Shown here piece by piece: positions 7,598 to 16,148 of a DNA stretch of 64,000 nucleotides; position 1 is the first letter of the stretch, and each line of letters starts with the position of its first letter. The notes below the pieces were generated by a model. It was not told the origin of the DNA, made no database searches, and saw nothing but the letters and a program-made list of their open reading frames with translations. A program made the position numbers and the translations under genes. The DNA is from Flavobacterium seoulense (GTDB lineage: Bacteria > Bacteroidota > Bacteroidia > Flavobacteriales > Flavobacteriaceae). The stretch is from assembly GCF_000695795.1 (NCBI RefSeq), contig NZ_JNCA01000029.1, positions 1 to 64,000 on the forward strand, read 5' to 3'.

Positions 7598-8377
7598 TTA
7601 ATTGCGAATGATAAAATGTTCTTTGGGCTGTTCTCTTCTAAAGAAAACGAATCCCCATTGAAAAGTATCAATGGTTACACTAACTTTTGGGTGTTTTTTG
7701 ATGGTTTCCCAGGCTTCTTCCATATCAGCAGACCAATGAATATCATCAAAAATCCATACCGAATCATTATTTATTGTGGGTAATAAAATTTCGAAATAAT
7801 CTAAAGTAGCTTTTTTAGAATGGTTGCCGTCAAAGTAGATTAAGTCTTGAGTTATGAGTTGTGAGTTATGAGTTTTAAAATATTCCGAAAATTCAGAAAC
7901 AATATTTTTTACATTATTGATATTAAATTTTTGTAATTGCAATTGACATTGATTTGCAGTATTAGGACAACCTTCTAAAGTTATAATTGAAGCATTTTCA
8001 TTTCCTAAGGCTAGGGCAGCAGTGGCTAATCCTAATGATGTGCCTATTTCCAGAATAGTTACCGGCTGAAAATAATTAGTGATACGATATAATAATTGGG
8101 CACGTTTTCTGGAAATTCCTGCCGTTTTTGCAATTTGATTAATGGGACGAATATTAGATTTAAAAACTTTAGAACCAGCGCCAAAATCAGTTACTTCAAC
8201 CGTGTTTTTTTTTTCCAGAAGTGTTTTTCGATATTGGTCTAAAATAGCATAATCGGCTTTTGTTTTTTTGTCATAAAAACATTTGGTAAGTAAACTGAAA
8301 ACAAAAGGCGAGTGCACCGCATGTTCGTTTTTAGAATGCCAAAGAAATTTTAAATACGCTTTAATTTGGAAAAACAT
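7598..8377 (-). CDS. Class I SAM-dependent methyltransferase
   Basis: This 259-residue Rossmann methyltransferase has the SAM-binding strand and loop ILEIGTSLGLAT (about residues 110-121), an acidic strand end IITLEG, and a later LIYFDGNH motif typical of O-methyltransferase-like proteins (Methyltransf_24 type). The substrate is unknown. Positions 7848-7875 are four 7-bp units (TGAGTTA/TGAGTTG), the same sort of heptamer repeat found between genes here. They encode the segment around THNSQLIT, between a helix and the DLIYFDG strand. The fold looks intact, so the repeat is tolerated as a surface loop. Confidence 0.88.
   Translation of the reverse strand: MFFQIKAYLKFLWHSKNEHAVHSPFVFSLLTKCFYDKKTKADYAILDQYRKTLLEKKNTVEVTDFGAGSKVFKSNIRPINQIAKTAGISRKRAQLLYRITNYFQPVTILEIGTSLGLATAALALGNENASIITLEGCPNTANQCQLQLQKFNINNVKNIVSEFSEYFKTHNSQLITQDLIYFDGNHSKKATLDYFEILLPTINNDSVWIFDDIHWSADMEEAWETIKKHPKVSVTIDTFQWGFVFFRREQPKEHFIIRN
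7848..7875. repeat. Heptamer tandem repeat inside a coding region
   Basis: There are four head-to-tail units, TGAGTTA, TGAGTTG, TGAGTTA and TGAGTTT, within the methyltransferase gene. The reading frame is maintained through the tract. Confidence 0.8.
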
Positions 8378-8401
8378 AATTAAGTGGAATTGATGCCTGA
8401 A

Positions 8402-9073
8402 TTATTTATGTTTTTTAATAGTTACTTTTCTAAAATCGATTGGAAAACCTTCGTATTGCAGTAAAATTCGACCTTCAGTAACCGAAGATTCAGTGCCTTC
8501 GTTTACTAATTTACCATTCAGTTTTTGAGTGATTTTTCCATTTTTAGAAATAACAACTAATTCGTTCCATTCTCCAATAGGATTTTCGGCATCTGCAAAA
8601 CGTTTAGAAACAACACTTTTTCCTGGAGTAATTGTAGTTCCGTTAATGTTTAAAGTCACTTCCTGAAGAAAAACAAAATCTCCGGTTGCTCCTTCTTTTA
8701 TTTGAAACTGAATTCCTTTTGGCCATAAAACATCGGGAGTTTCAGCAGGAACATGATACATTACACCGCTGTTTTTGCTGTTGTTTTTTCGAACAAAATT
8801 AGTATCGGTATTCCATTTGTATTCTACTGTTAATTCGAAATTACGAAAAGACTGCTCCGACATTAAGTAACCTGCTTTTGGTCCGTACATTCGAATCATA
8901 TTATTCTCCACCGAAAAAAGATTAGCAGCGTTATCCTGTTTGCCTTTTTCATCGCCAAATGCATACCAGTCTTTTAAATCTTTTTGATTGAAAAGTTTAA
9001 TACGTTTTTGCGCATTAGTATTTTGCGAAAATAAAACCAGAATAATTAATAATGAACGAAATATAGAATTCAT
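8402..9073 (-). CDS. DUF1080 (3-keto-disaccharide hydrolase-type) secreted protein
   Basis: This is a secreted protein of about 223 residues with a signal peptide (MNSIFRSLLIILVLFSQNTNAQ). An ATG four codons further upstream (to 9085) is also possible, but the second Met gives the cleaner signal sequence. The mature part is a concanavalin-like jelly roll of the DUF1080 family: FNQKDLKDWYAFGDEKG near the start, 'NSGVMYHV' in the middle and GEWNELVVISKNGKITQ near the end. Members are linked to glycan breakdown, and some hydrolyse 3-keto-glycosides produced by Gfo/Idh/MocA-type oxidation. It is the last gene of the carbohydrate block that also encodes such an oxidoreductase, which fits that role. 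Confidence 0.85.
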   Translation of the reverse strand: MNSIFRSLLIILVLFSQNTNAQKRIKLFNQKDLKDWYAFGDEKGKQDNAANLFSVENNMIRMYGPKAGYLMSEQSFRNFELTVEYKWNTDTNFVRKNNSKNSGVMYHVPAETPDVLWPKGIQFQIKEGATGDFVFLQEVTLNINGTTITPGKSVVSKRFADAENPIGEWNELVVISKNGKITQKLNGKLVNEGTESSVTEGRILLQYEGFPIDFRKVTIKKHK

Positions 9074-9115
9074 AAAAAATAGCATTTTGAATTGGTAAGA
9101 TTAGAAAAAAATAAA

Positions 9116-9451
9116 CTAGATAAAATCCTCACGAAGCGGAGTAAAACTGTCTACCAATTTTACATATTCCGTTAAGGTCTGGATGCTGTGATTTAGGTTT
9201 GATGCTACTTTAAAAACATCTCCTTCATGTAAGAGATATTCACGATCTTCGATAAAAAACTTTAAAGAACCAGTAGCCACATAAGTAATTTGCTCATGAA
9301 CATGTTTGTGCGGTGGATCTGGAACTTCCATAGGTCCGTTAAGAAATTCAATGATGGTTACCATTAAGTGATCTAAATGGACTACTTTTCGCATTAGGGA
9401 AGGATTTGAATTTACAGCTTCAAAACCTTCGGTATTTTTAATTACTTCCAT
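9116..9451 (-). CDS. KdgF-like cupin protein
   Basis: This single-domain cupin of about 111 residues reads PHKHVHEQITYVATGSLKF, then EGDVFKVASNLNHSI. The His and Glu ligands of the cupin metal site are present (H-x-H-x3-E type motif and a later His). The HEQITYV string is the mark of KdgF-like cupins, which open 4,5-unsaturated galacturonate during pectin breakdown. I take the ATG at 9451 (MEVIKNTEG). The frame stays open to a TTG at 9502, but that start would add 17 residues without family likeness. Its place beside the GH28 gene supports a pectin-linked role, though a sugar-acid isomerase or sensor is also possible. Confidence 0.82.
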   Translation of the reverse strand: MEVIKNTEGFEAVNSNPSLMRKVVHLDHLMVTIIEFLNGPMEVPDPPHKHVHEQITYVATGSLKFFIEDREYLLHEGDVFKVASNLNHSIQTLTEYVKLVDSFTPLREDFI

Positions 9452-9542
9452 GATTGATCTAAAATTGGATTCAAAGTACTTAAATAAAATTTTATTACAC
9501 AATTCATCTGGCCTTTATGTGTAAAATGTTTAATTTTTTAAA

Positions 9543-10898
9543 CTATTTGATATAAATATTTTGAGTGTTTTCCTGAATTAGCCAAGGACGTTTATCTGCT
9601 GATTTTGCTGTGATTTTACAATTTGTGAAAGTTACCGTGTCGGTATGTCGCACAAAAAATCCAAAAGCATTTGTATTTCCAAAATAACTGCCTTCGGGAT
9701 ATTTACCATCGTATTCCATAACCGTTTGATTGGTGGTTTGAATTCCTCCTTTCAATTCGAAATTTAGATTTTCGAAAGTAACATTCTGGATATTATGACC
9801 TTTTATTCCTGTAATTATCGAAGGATATTGTTGGGTGAAATCAGTTCCTGATATATTTTTAAAATGAATATTTGAAATGGTTCCAATGCGGGTTTTTCTA
9901 TCAGGAACGGTTCTTTTTCTGTCGGCTAAAAGAATGAAAATGGCTTGTCCGCAATTTGAAATTTGGCTATCACGAAAATTCAAATTATCAATTACCGCTC
10001 CATCCATAGATTCTATACAGAAGGCTGAATTTTGGTAGGCATTTTTCAGTGTAAGTTCAGAAACATCAAAGTTCATAAAACTTCCTAAACCATCGGTTCC
10101 GAGTTTGAAACAGTTTCCGGCTTTTACATTCAGCTTGTCTAAGACACATCGTCTCACAATAATGTCTTTACAGCCAAATTCACTACCGCTTTTAAAACAA
10201 ATTCCATCATCTTCAGATTCGATAAAACTGTCTTCGATAAGTACTTTGTGACAATCTACAATATCAATTCCATCACGGTTGGGTGTAAGCTGTCCTGTAT
10301 TTACTTTTATTTTTTGGATAGTAATATTTTCTGATTCTATATAAACCTGAGTCCAGCAAGCAGGTTTTATCATAGTGATGTTAGCTACCGTAATGTTTTT
10401 AGAACCTACAAAGGCAAGGATTGAAGGACGGTCTTTTTCGGTGCCAATTTCTTTAACATGCATCCACGGCTCGTAGTCACCTTGTCCGTTAATAGTTCCG
10501 CCTCCGGTTATGGTGACATTTTTTACTTTGTTACCGTAAATTAATCTTCTTTGGCAATCTTCAAGCATCCTATTAGGATATTTTGTGTCAATCAGATGAT
10601 GTGGGTAATCTTTTTCATCATCTGATTTTATTCCTAAAATAGTTGCTGAAGCATCGATTTTTAATGTCAAATCGTTTACCAATAGCAATTGTCCGGTTAA
10701 GAAAATCCCTTTTTCTAAAAGTACTGTACCACCTGTTTTTTTACAAGCATCGATGGCTTTTTGAATGGCTTTTTGGTCATTTGTAATTCCGTCGCCTTTG
10801 GCACCAAAATCATAAACATTATAAACTGATTTGTCGCTTTGTGCATTGATTATTAAAAATGAAAGTAAAAAGAAAAGTAGGAAGTTATTTTTATTCAT
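9543..10898 (-). CDS. Glycoside hydrolase family 28 (polygalacturonase-like)
   Basis: This 451-residue secreted beta-helix enzyme has a signal peptide (about residues 1-20) and then the pectate-lyase-like start VYNVYDFGAKGDGITNDQKA. GH28 motifs: NRDG at 207-210 (canonical NTDG) and ESEDDGICFKSG with D230 and D231 in the catalytic Asp pair. In place of the canonical GHG histidine motif it has FKLGTDG near 265-270. Loss of that histidine is known in rhamnogalacturonan-type and exo-acting GH28 enzymes, so the substrate is likely not plain homogalacturonan. It probably acts in the periplasm on pectin side chains or oligomers. It is co-directional with GH43 (39-base gap) and the cupin. Confidence 0.9.
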   Translation of the reverse strand: MNKNNFLLFFLLSFLIINAQSDKSVYNVYDFGAKGDGITNDQKAIQKAIDACKKTGGTVLLEKGIFLTGQLLLVNDLTLKIDASATILGIKSDDEKDYPHHLIDTKYPNRMLEDCQRRLIYGNKVKNVTITGGGTINGQGDYEPWMHVKEIGTEKDRPSILAFVGSKNITVANITMIKPACWTQVYIESENITIQKIKVNTGQLTPNRDGIDIVDCHKVLIEDSFIESEDDGICFKSGSEFGCKDIIVRRCVLDKLNVKAGNCFKLGTDGLGSFMNFDVSELTLKNAYQNSAFCIESMDGAVIDNLNFRDSQISNCGQAIFILLADRKRTVPDRKTRIGTISNIHFKNISGTDFTQQYPSIITGIKGHNIQNVTFENLNFELKGGIQTTNQTVMEYDGKYPEGSYFGNTNAFGFFVRHTDTVTFTNCKITAKSADKRPWLIQENTQNIYIK

Positions 10899-10937
10899 GG
10901 TTTATAGAAATGTAGCTAATTAGTAAAAGGAATTAAA

Positions 10938-12488
10938 TTATTTAGGTCCGTCATAATTGTAATGGAAAAAATTAAATGCTGCCAAGCCACCATCGTTTAA
11001 TTCGTTATAACTAAACAATGCGATTCGGCTGCCTTTCCAGTAACCAAATTCGGCATTGAAATCAGATCCAATAGCTTTGAAGTTTTTATTATCCAAACTA
11101 TAAAAGAAATGATTTTTTTGCTGTGTAAAGTCCAGTTTCAGTTTAAAGAAAATCGTTTTATTGGTAATCAGAACTTCTTCGTATTCTTTGTCTTTTCCTT
11201 CAAAAAATACATATAATTTTCCTTGATGGTTTTTAACTCCAATGGAATTGTAAATTTTAGACATACTGCTTAAACCCGCTTTTTGTCCTGAAATCATATT
11301 ACTAACATCCATTTGAACCGTAACTTCTCCAGTATTTCCCATTACTTTTTGAGTAAAAGTATTGTGAGCTTCCATGATATTTGATGCTTTTTTAGCTTTT
11401 AATACCAAGTATCCTTTTTTATCTGTTAACGACCAATGTGAATTTATTGGATTATGATTCCATTGCCATTGAAGACCTAAGTCTTTAGAGTTAAATTCAT
11501 CATCCGATTGTGGAGCAATTATTGGAAATGTATTGCCAATATTCGGTTTTTGCCATACCGATACCGGTTCCCCAATACCATTTCGATCAATGTCAGTTCC
11601 AATAACTGGCCAGTCGTCATGCCAAAACATAGGTTGTAAATGTAATATACGGCCTAAAGCGCCTGCTGATTGAAAATGATAAAACCACCATTCACCATCT
11701 GGAGTATCTACAATTGCTCCTTGGTGTGGACCATTAACATTCGTGCTTCCTTTTTCTAAAACGACTCTCTTTTCATAAGGGCCATAAATGTTTTTGGAAC
11801 GTAAAATGGTTTGCCATCCTTCTGAAACGCCACCTTCAGGAATACTGATGTAATAATAATTATTGCGTTTGTAGATTTTTGTTCCTTCGGCTACAGGACC
11901 TGTATAAACTGTTTTGCCTTCATCCAGCAATTTTGTTCCATCAGCACTCATTTTGTTAATGATGATAGGACCAGCACCATGTACACTATGTCCCAAATAC
12001 GCCTGACCATCATCATCCCAGAACGGGCAGGGGTCTTCCCATTTTTCAATGTTTTTTACCAGTAGAAGTGGAGACCACGGGCCTGCGGGATTGCTGGCAT
12101 TGGTCATGAATAATCCTTCATTAATTGTGCAAAAATAAACCCAGAATTTATTGTCGTGAAAACGGATTGCCGGAGCCCAGCTGCCTCCGGCATATCTTTT
12201 GAAACTATCGTAAGCTGGAAAATCCAGGCGATTGTATATTCGACCAATAATTTTCCAGTTGACCATATCTTCTGATTCCTGAATAGTCATTCCCATGTAA
12301 TGAAATTCAGAACAAATCATATAATATTTATTTCCAACCCGAATCACATCCGGGTCGGAATAATCAGCATTTATAATTGGATTAATATAAGTTCCATTTC
12401 CCTGATCTCCCCAGGAACCTCTTTTTTGACCATAGGTTAGTGTTGAAATAAATACAGTAAAATATAAAGCAAGTAGATGGTGTTTCAT
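10938..12488 (-). CDS. Glycoside hydrolase family 43 (arabinofuranosidase/xylosidase-like)
   Basis: This 516-residue secreted enzyme has a signal peptide up to about residue 20. A five-bladed propeller follows. The catalytic base is D45 in NADYSDPDVIR, the pKa-tuning Asp is D152 in WEDPCPFWDDDG, and the acid is E201 in GPVAEGTKIYK. The C-terminal ~190 residues (from about 325) are a beta-sandwich typical of xylan- and arabinan-active GH43 members. Likely substrates are alpha-L-arabinofuranosyl or beta-xylosyl side chains. The surrounding GH28, cupin and Gfo/Idh genes point to pectic arabinose- or xylose-bearing chains. The gene starts 11 bases after the oxidoreductase stop, so the two are co-transcribed. 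Confidence 0.9.
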   Translation of the reverse strand: MKHHLLALYFTVFISTLTYGQKRGSWGDQGNGTYINPIINADYSDPDVIRVGNKYYMICSEFHYMGMTIQESEDMVNWKIIGRIYNRLDFPAYDSFKRYAGGSWAPAIRFHDNKFWVYFCTINEGLFMTNASNPAGPWSPLLLVKNIEKWEDPCPFWDDDGQAYLGHSVHGAGPIIINKMSADGTKLLDEGKTVYTGPVAEGTKIYKRNNYYYISIPEGGVSEGWQTILRSKNIYGPYEKRVVLEKGSTNVNGPHQGAIVDTPDGEWWFYHFQSAGALGRILHLQPMFWHDDWPVIGTDIDRNGIGEPVSVWQKPNIGNTFPIIAPQSDDEFNSKDLGLQWQWNHNPINSHWSLTDKKGYLVLKAKKASNIMEAHNTFTQKVMGNTGEVTVQMDVSNMISGQKAGLSSMSKIYNSIGVKNHQGKLYVFFEGKDKEYEEVLITNKTIFFKLKLDFTQQKNHFFYSLDNKNFKAIGSDFNAEFGYWKGSRIALFSYNELNDGGLAAFNFFHYNYDGPK

Positions 12489-12499
12489 TGATTAGAACG

Positions 12500-13897
12500 T
12501 TATTTTTCTCTCTTAGGCATTGGTGTTAAATCGGTTAAATCAGTAATTTTAATTGGATTTCCTGATTCAATACTGTTTCGGGCAGCAATACCGATTAAGA
12601 CAGACATGGCGCCGTCTCTACTTCCTGCTGATCTTTCATAAGGGTCGGCGGTATTAGCAGTTTTAAATATTTTATCATGAAGTCGTTGATCACCTCCTCC
12701 GTGTCCTCCTTTTTCAGTTGGAACCGTTACTTTTTCAAAATCTTTCCAAAGTTTATGGACTATAATTGTTTCGTGATTGGCTTCTTCTAAAGCAGATTGT
12801 TCCATTTCTTTGGCATGCATTTCAGCTTGATCCACCTTAGTTCTTTTATCGTACGGAATATCTAATGAGGCTTCAATGCGTCCTTCGGTGCCATTAAAAG
12901 CTAATCTCCAGCCTTCAAAAGGGGAGTAGGTAGTAAGTGAATAGTTTACAATAGCATTATTAGCATATTTTATTTGTGCAGACATTTTATCATAGATGTC
13001 AATTTCTTCCCTAAAAAGACAGTTGTCTCTAATGTAGCCATCGTATTTTTCATTGGCAACATATAAGTTCATCGATTGTTTGTCTTTTGTTATATCATAA
13101 TAATAGTCGCAAGTCGTTTTATGATCACAGCTTCTGCAATTTTTGCCTCTAAATGGATTCGCTTTTCCATAATGTTCTAAATCGCCTAATGCAAAAACAT
13201 CTGTTGGGTCAGAATTAAGCCACCAATTAAGTAAATCAAAATGATGCGTGGCTTTGTGTACCCAAAGTGTGCCTCCGCTTTCTTTTTCACCATGCCATCT
13301 TCTAAAATAAGAAGCGCCGTGATAGGTGTTTAAATACCAGTGAAAATCGACCGAAGTAATTTTGCCAATAGTATTATTGGCTAATAATTCTTTTATTTTA
13401 GTGATGTAAGGACTCCATCTATAATTAAAACCAACAATTAATTTTTTACCTGATTTTCTTTCGGCATTTAAAATTTCCTGACATTTATTTTCGTCGGTAG
13501 TCATTGGTTTTTCGGTAAGGACATCATAACCTGATTCTAAACCTTTTACGATAAACTGATGGTGAGTAGAATCTTTAGTAGTTACAATAATCAAATCAGG
13601 TTTTGTTTTTTTGAGCATTTCATCAAAATTGACGAATGTAGGACAATTGACTTCCATGAATTTTTTAGCATATTCTAATCGTCCCGGATTAATGTCGCTA
13701 AGGCCTACAAATTCAAGAATATCGGAGTATTCCTGAATTAATCTTTTGCCCCAAAAACTAATGCCTCTAATTCCTGTTCCTACGAGAACAACACGAAGTT
13801 TTTTAGTAGTATCAAAATCAAAAGAACTGAGCGGAAATGCCGTATAAGCTGCAAGCATGCTTATAGACGTTAGAAATTTTCTTCTAGTAATGTCCAT
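12500..13897 (-). CDS. Gfo/Idh/MocA-family oxidoreductase, Tat-exported
   Basis: This 465-residue NAD(P)-dependent sugar oxidoreductase starts with a twin-arginine signal (TRRKFLTSISMLAA). It therefore probably folds with cofactor and acts in the periplasm. The Rossmann nucleotide loop is VVLVGTGIRG. The family's catalytic EKPMT (EKP with following Thr) and the later HKATHHFDLLNWW helix are present. An insert carries a Cys-rich stretch (NCRSCDHKTTCDYYYD) seen in several Bacteroidota members. Enzymes of this group oxidise or isomerise glycosides, and D-apiose dehydrogenase belongs to the superfamily. It is the first gene of the downstream block, after a terminator for the transporter gene. Confidence 0.9.
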   Translation of the reverse strand: MDITRRKFLTSISMLAAYTAFPLSSFDFDTTKKLRVVLVGTGIRGISFWGKRLIQEYSDILEFVGLSDINPGRLEYAKKFMEVNCPTFVNFDEMLKKTKPDLIIVTTKDSTHHQFIVKGLESGYDVLTEKPMTTDENKCQEILNAERKSGKKLIVGFNYRWSPYITKIKELLANNTIGKITSVDFHWYLNTYHGASYFRRWHGEKESGGTLWVHKATHHFDLLNWWLNSDPTDVFALGDLEHYGKANPFRGKNCRSCDHKTTCDYYYDITKDKQSMNLYVANEKYDGYIRDNCLFREEIDIYDKMSAQIKYANNAIVNYSLTTYSPFEGWRLAFNGTEGRIEASLDIPYDKRTKVDQAEMHAKEMEQSALEEANHETIIVHKLWKDFEKVTVPTEKGGHGGGDQRLHDKIFKTANTADPYERSAGSRDGAMSVLIGIAARNSIESGNPIKITDLTDLTPMPKREK

Positions 13898-14043
13898 AAA
13901 ATTTTTAGGTTTAATAGGTTAATAAATTCAATAAATAATTTTTGGTTTTTTTTGGTCTTTTAAATGTAATTAATTTATTGATTGCTTGTTAGTTTTGATT
14001 TTGTTTTGTTGGCTGAAATGGGGTTTAATTTTAAAAAGAAATA

Positions 14044-14086
14044 AAAAAATCATCTGATATTTTAGAAATAATACCAGATGATTTTT
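14044..14086 (-). terminator. Terminator after the BASS transporter gene
   Basis: There is an inverted repeat: AAATCATCTGATATT on one side and AATACCAGATGATTT on the other, with one G-T pair. On the minus strand it is followed by T-rich sequence. It divides the RLP/kinase/racemase/transporter operon from the oxidoreductase/GH block. Confidence 0.8.
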
Positions 14087-14111
14087 ATGTGAAATAAGAA
14101 GGAAAATTGAT

Positions 14112-15401
14112 TTATGAACTGACTAAAACGGTTTCTTCTTTTTCTTCAGCCTCAGCTTTTTTTCTCCAAAAATTAGCTAACAAAGAACCTGAAACATTCA
14201 TCCAGGGACTAAAAACGGCTGATGCCAAACCAATAGTAGCTAGTTTTCCCATAGAACCAGCTAATCCTGATGCCATACCTCCGTTTTGTAAACCCACTTC
14301 AAAAGCAATCGTACGACTGCTGTTTTTGTCTAATCCACAAATACGGCTTAAATAGTAACCAAAGAAATAACCAGCACCATTATGCAGAACAGCGACTATA
14401 AAAAGTAAAAAACCTATTTGCAATAAATTATCTCTACCCGCAGCGGTGGTAACAAGAGTGAAATAAATAATTCCGAACATCGAAAAATAAGGCATTAAAC
14501 TATCAATTTTAGGATATGCTTTGTAGGCTAAATGATAAAATTTCCCTACTAAAAAAGCTCCGGCAATAAAGCAGCTAATTTCAATTATATGAGCTATCGG
14601 ACTATCCGATGCATAATTTAATGAATCATTGATAAAGAATAAAACAAGCAACCAAATAGCTGAAATTACAGTCAAGATATCAATTCTTTTTCGTGCTGTT
14701 TCTCCGTAGTTTTTAAGAATATCATGAATCATCGCGGCTGCTAATGGCACTAAAACAATTTTGATAATTTCCATCATCATATTAAAAAATTGTACTTCGA
14801 CCATCGTTCCGGCAAATATTTTCATTAAAAACGGAGTCATAATAGGAGCGACTAAGGTAGAAATAGCTGTTACTGTAACAGACAATACCAAATTTCCTTT
14901 GGCAATATAAGTCATTACATTCGAGGCTAAACCGCTACTGCATGAGCCTATAAGAATGATTCCGGCAGCAATTTCGGGTTCGAAATTAAAAGCTTTGGCA
15001 AGAATAAAACCGCTGATTGGCATAATTGTAAAATGACCTAAAAGCCCAATTATTACGCCTTTTCCTGATTTTCGAATACCTGTAAAATCCTCAATACTCA
15101 TTTGTGTTCCCATCCCGAACATTACCATCTGGATAATGATTAGAATGAGCCATTTATTTCGTAAATCGATTGAACCAATATGTAAAAAAGTTTGCGGATA
15201 AATCAATCCGGCACATACGGCAGTAATAATCCAAAAAGTATATTGGTAACCACTTAAAAGTTTGCTATGACCTATACCAATAGCCATACTTGAAAAAGCA
15301 GCAATAAAGCTTATTTTCCAAATAGTATCCATATCTAAAAACCAGCTAATGCCTGCCAAAATAAATAAGGCAGGACTAGCCCACAGAAAAAATTTACGCA
15401 T
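14112..15401 (-). CDS. BASS-family (bile acid:sodium symporter-like) transporter
   Basis: This 429-residue inner-membrane protein has about ten hydrophobic helices. It carries the BASS-family marks MFGMGTQMSIEDF, LIGSCSSGLASNVMTYIAKG (the crossover helix with GS.pgg-like sequence) and a later FEVGLQNGGMASGLA. BASS proteins take up organic anions such as bile acids, pyruvate, pantoate and sugar acids with Na+. The gene lies 12 bases after the Asp/Glu-racemase-like gene and closes the RLP operon, so the natural proposal is uptake of the acid sugar degraded by that operon. The substrate itself cannot be read from sequence. Confidence 0.88.
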   Translation of the reverse strand: MRKFFLWASPALFILAGISWFLDMDTIWKISFIAAFSSMAIGIGHSKLLSGYQYTFWIITAVCAGLIYPQTFLHIGSIDLRNKWLILIIIQMVMFGMGTQMSIEDFTGIRKSGKGVIIGLLGHFTIMPISGFILAKAFNFEPEIAAGIILIGSCSSGLASNVMTYIAKGNLVLSVTVTAISTLVAPIMTPFLMKIFAGTMVEVQFFNMMMEIIKIVLVPLAAAMIHDILKNYGETARKRIDILTVISAIWLLVLFFINDSLNYASDSPIAHIIEISCFIAGAFLVGKFYHLAYKAYPKIDSLMPYFSMFGIIYFTLVTTAAGRDNLLQIGFLLFIVAVLHNGAGYFFGYYLSRICGLDKNSSRTIAFEVGLQNGGMASGLAGSMGKLATIGLASAVFSPWMNVSGSLLANFWRKKAEAEEKEETVLVSS

Positions 15402-15413
15402 AATAAAAAGATA

Positions 15414-16076
15414 TTAAAAGTAAATTTCGGCTAGTTTTTTCATCGCAATTGCCGGACTGGCTAAAATAGGAACTACTTTTTCGGCATCAGTCAAACCATC
15501 AACAACACGCGCCATTGAAGCCTGAGCCAAAACAATAACGCCTACTTCCTGCATCAATTCTTTTAAGGCTTTAGCAACCATTTCATCATGTTTTGCTGCA
15601 TCGCCACTCATTAAAGCTTCAAATGCACCATCACATAATTTAGAAACAATGTTCACATTTTTTCCTGCTGCTAAGGCACGTCTTCGAACCAAATCACTCG
15701 TAGGTTCCAGTGTAGTAGGTAAGGTGGCAATTACACCAATTTTATCACTTATTTGTACGGCTTCGTCAGCCATTGCCTGATCTACTCTAATTACTGGCAC
15801 GCTCGATAAAGTGGCTGCTGTTTCTATGGCTACGCCAATGGAAGAACAGGTAACTAAAATTACATCGGCTCCTGCCTCTTCGGCTGCTTTTACGTGATTG
15901 ACCACTCTTGCCGCGGTATTAGGCATTAATTTCCCTTTTTTGATAACATCTTTAATCAGGCTATCGTCAACAATATTAAAGGTTTCGACACCGCTTAAAT
16001 GTTCAGAAGTTAATTGTTGGAATAAAGGAACTAATGTGGCCGAGGTGTGGACAAATCCTAATGTTTTTGCTTTCAT
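15414..16076 (-). CDS. Asp/Glu racemase-superfamily enzyme, single catalytic Cys
   Basis: This 220-residue protein shows the duplicated alpha/beta fold of the Asp/Glu/hydantoin racemase superfamily, with the first catalytic cysteine C77 in LVTCSSIG. At the position of the second catalytic cysteine the sequence is LAQASMARV (about 183-191), with no Cys. True racemases need both. Members with one Cys include arylmalonate decarboxylase and maleate isomerase types. I therefore read it as a lyase, decarboxylase or isomerase on a small carboxylate, not a racemase. It sits between the DUF1537 kinase and the BASS transporter, implying a step in the same acid-sugar pathway. Confidence 0.85.
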   Translation of the reverse strand: MKAKTLGFVHTSATLVPLFQQLTSEHLSGVETFNIVDDSLIKDVIKKGKLMPNTAARVVNHVKAAEEAGADVILVTCSSIGVAIETAATLSSVPVIRVDQAMADEAVQISDKIGVIATLPTTLEPTSDLVRRRALAAGKNVNIVSKLCDGAFEALMSGDAAKHDEMVAKALKELMQEVGVIVLAQASMARVVDGLTDAEKVVPILASPAIAMKKLAEIYF

Positions 16077-16148
16077 ATTTAATATTTATAGTTTTTTGTG
16101 GTTGATAGGTTATAGGTTTATTGGTAACTTCAGGTTAGATTCATTTTA

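Noticed and set aside
9116..9502. Longer cupin start at the TTG (9502)
   Set aside because: The extra 17 residues show no family likeness and the ATG at 9451 starts directly on the cupin's usual N-terminus.
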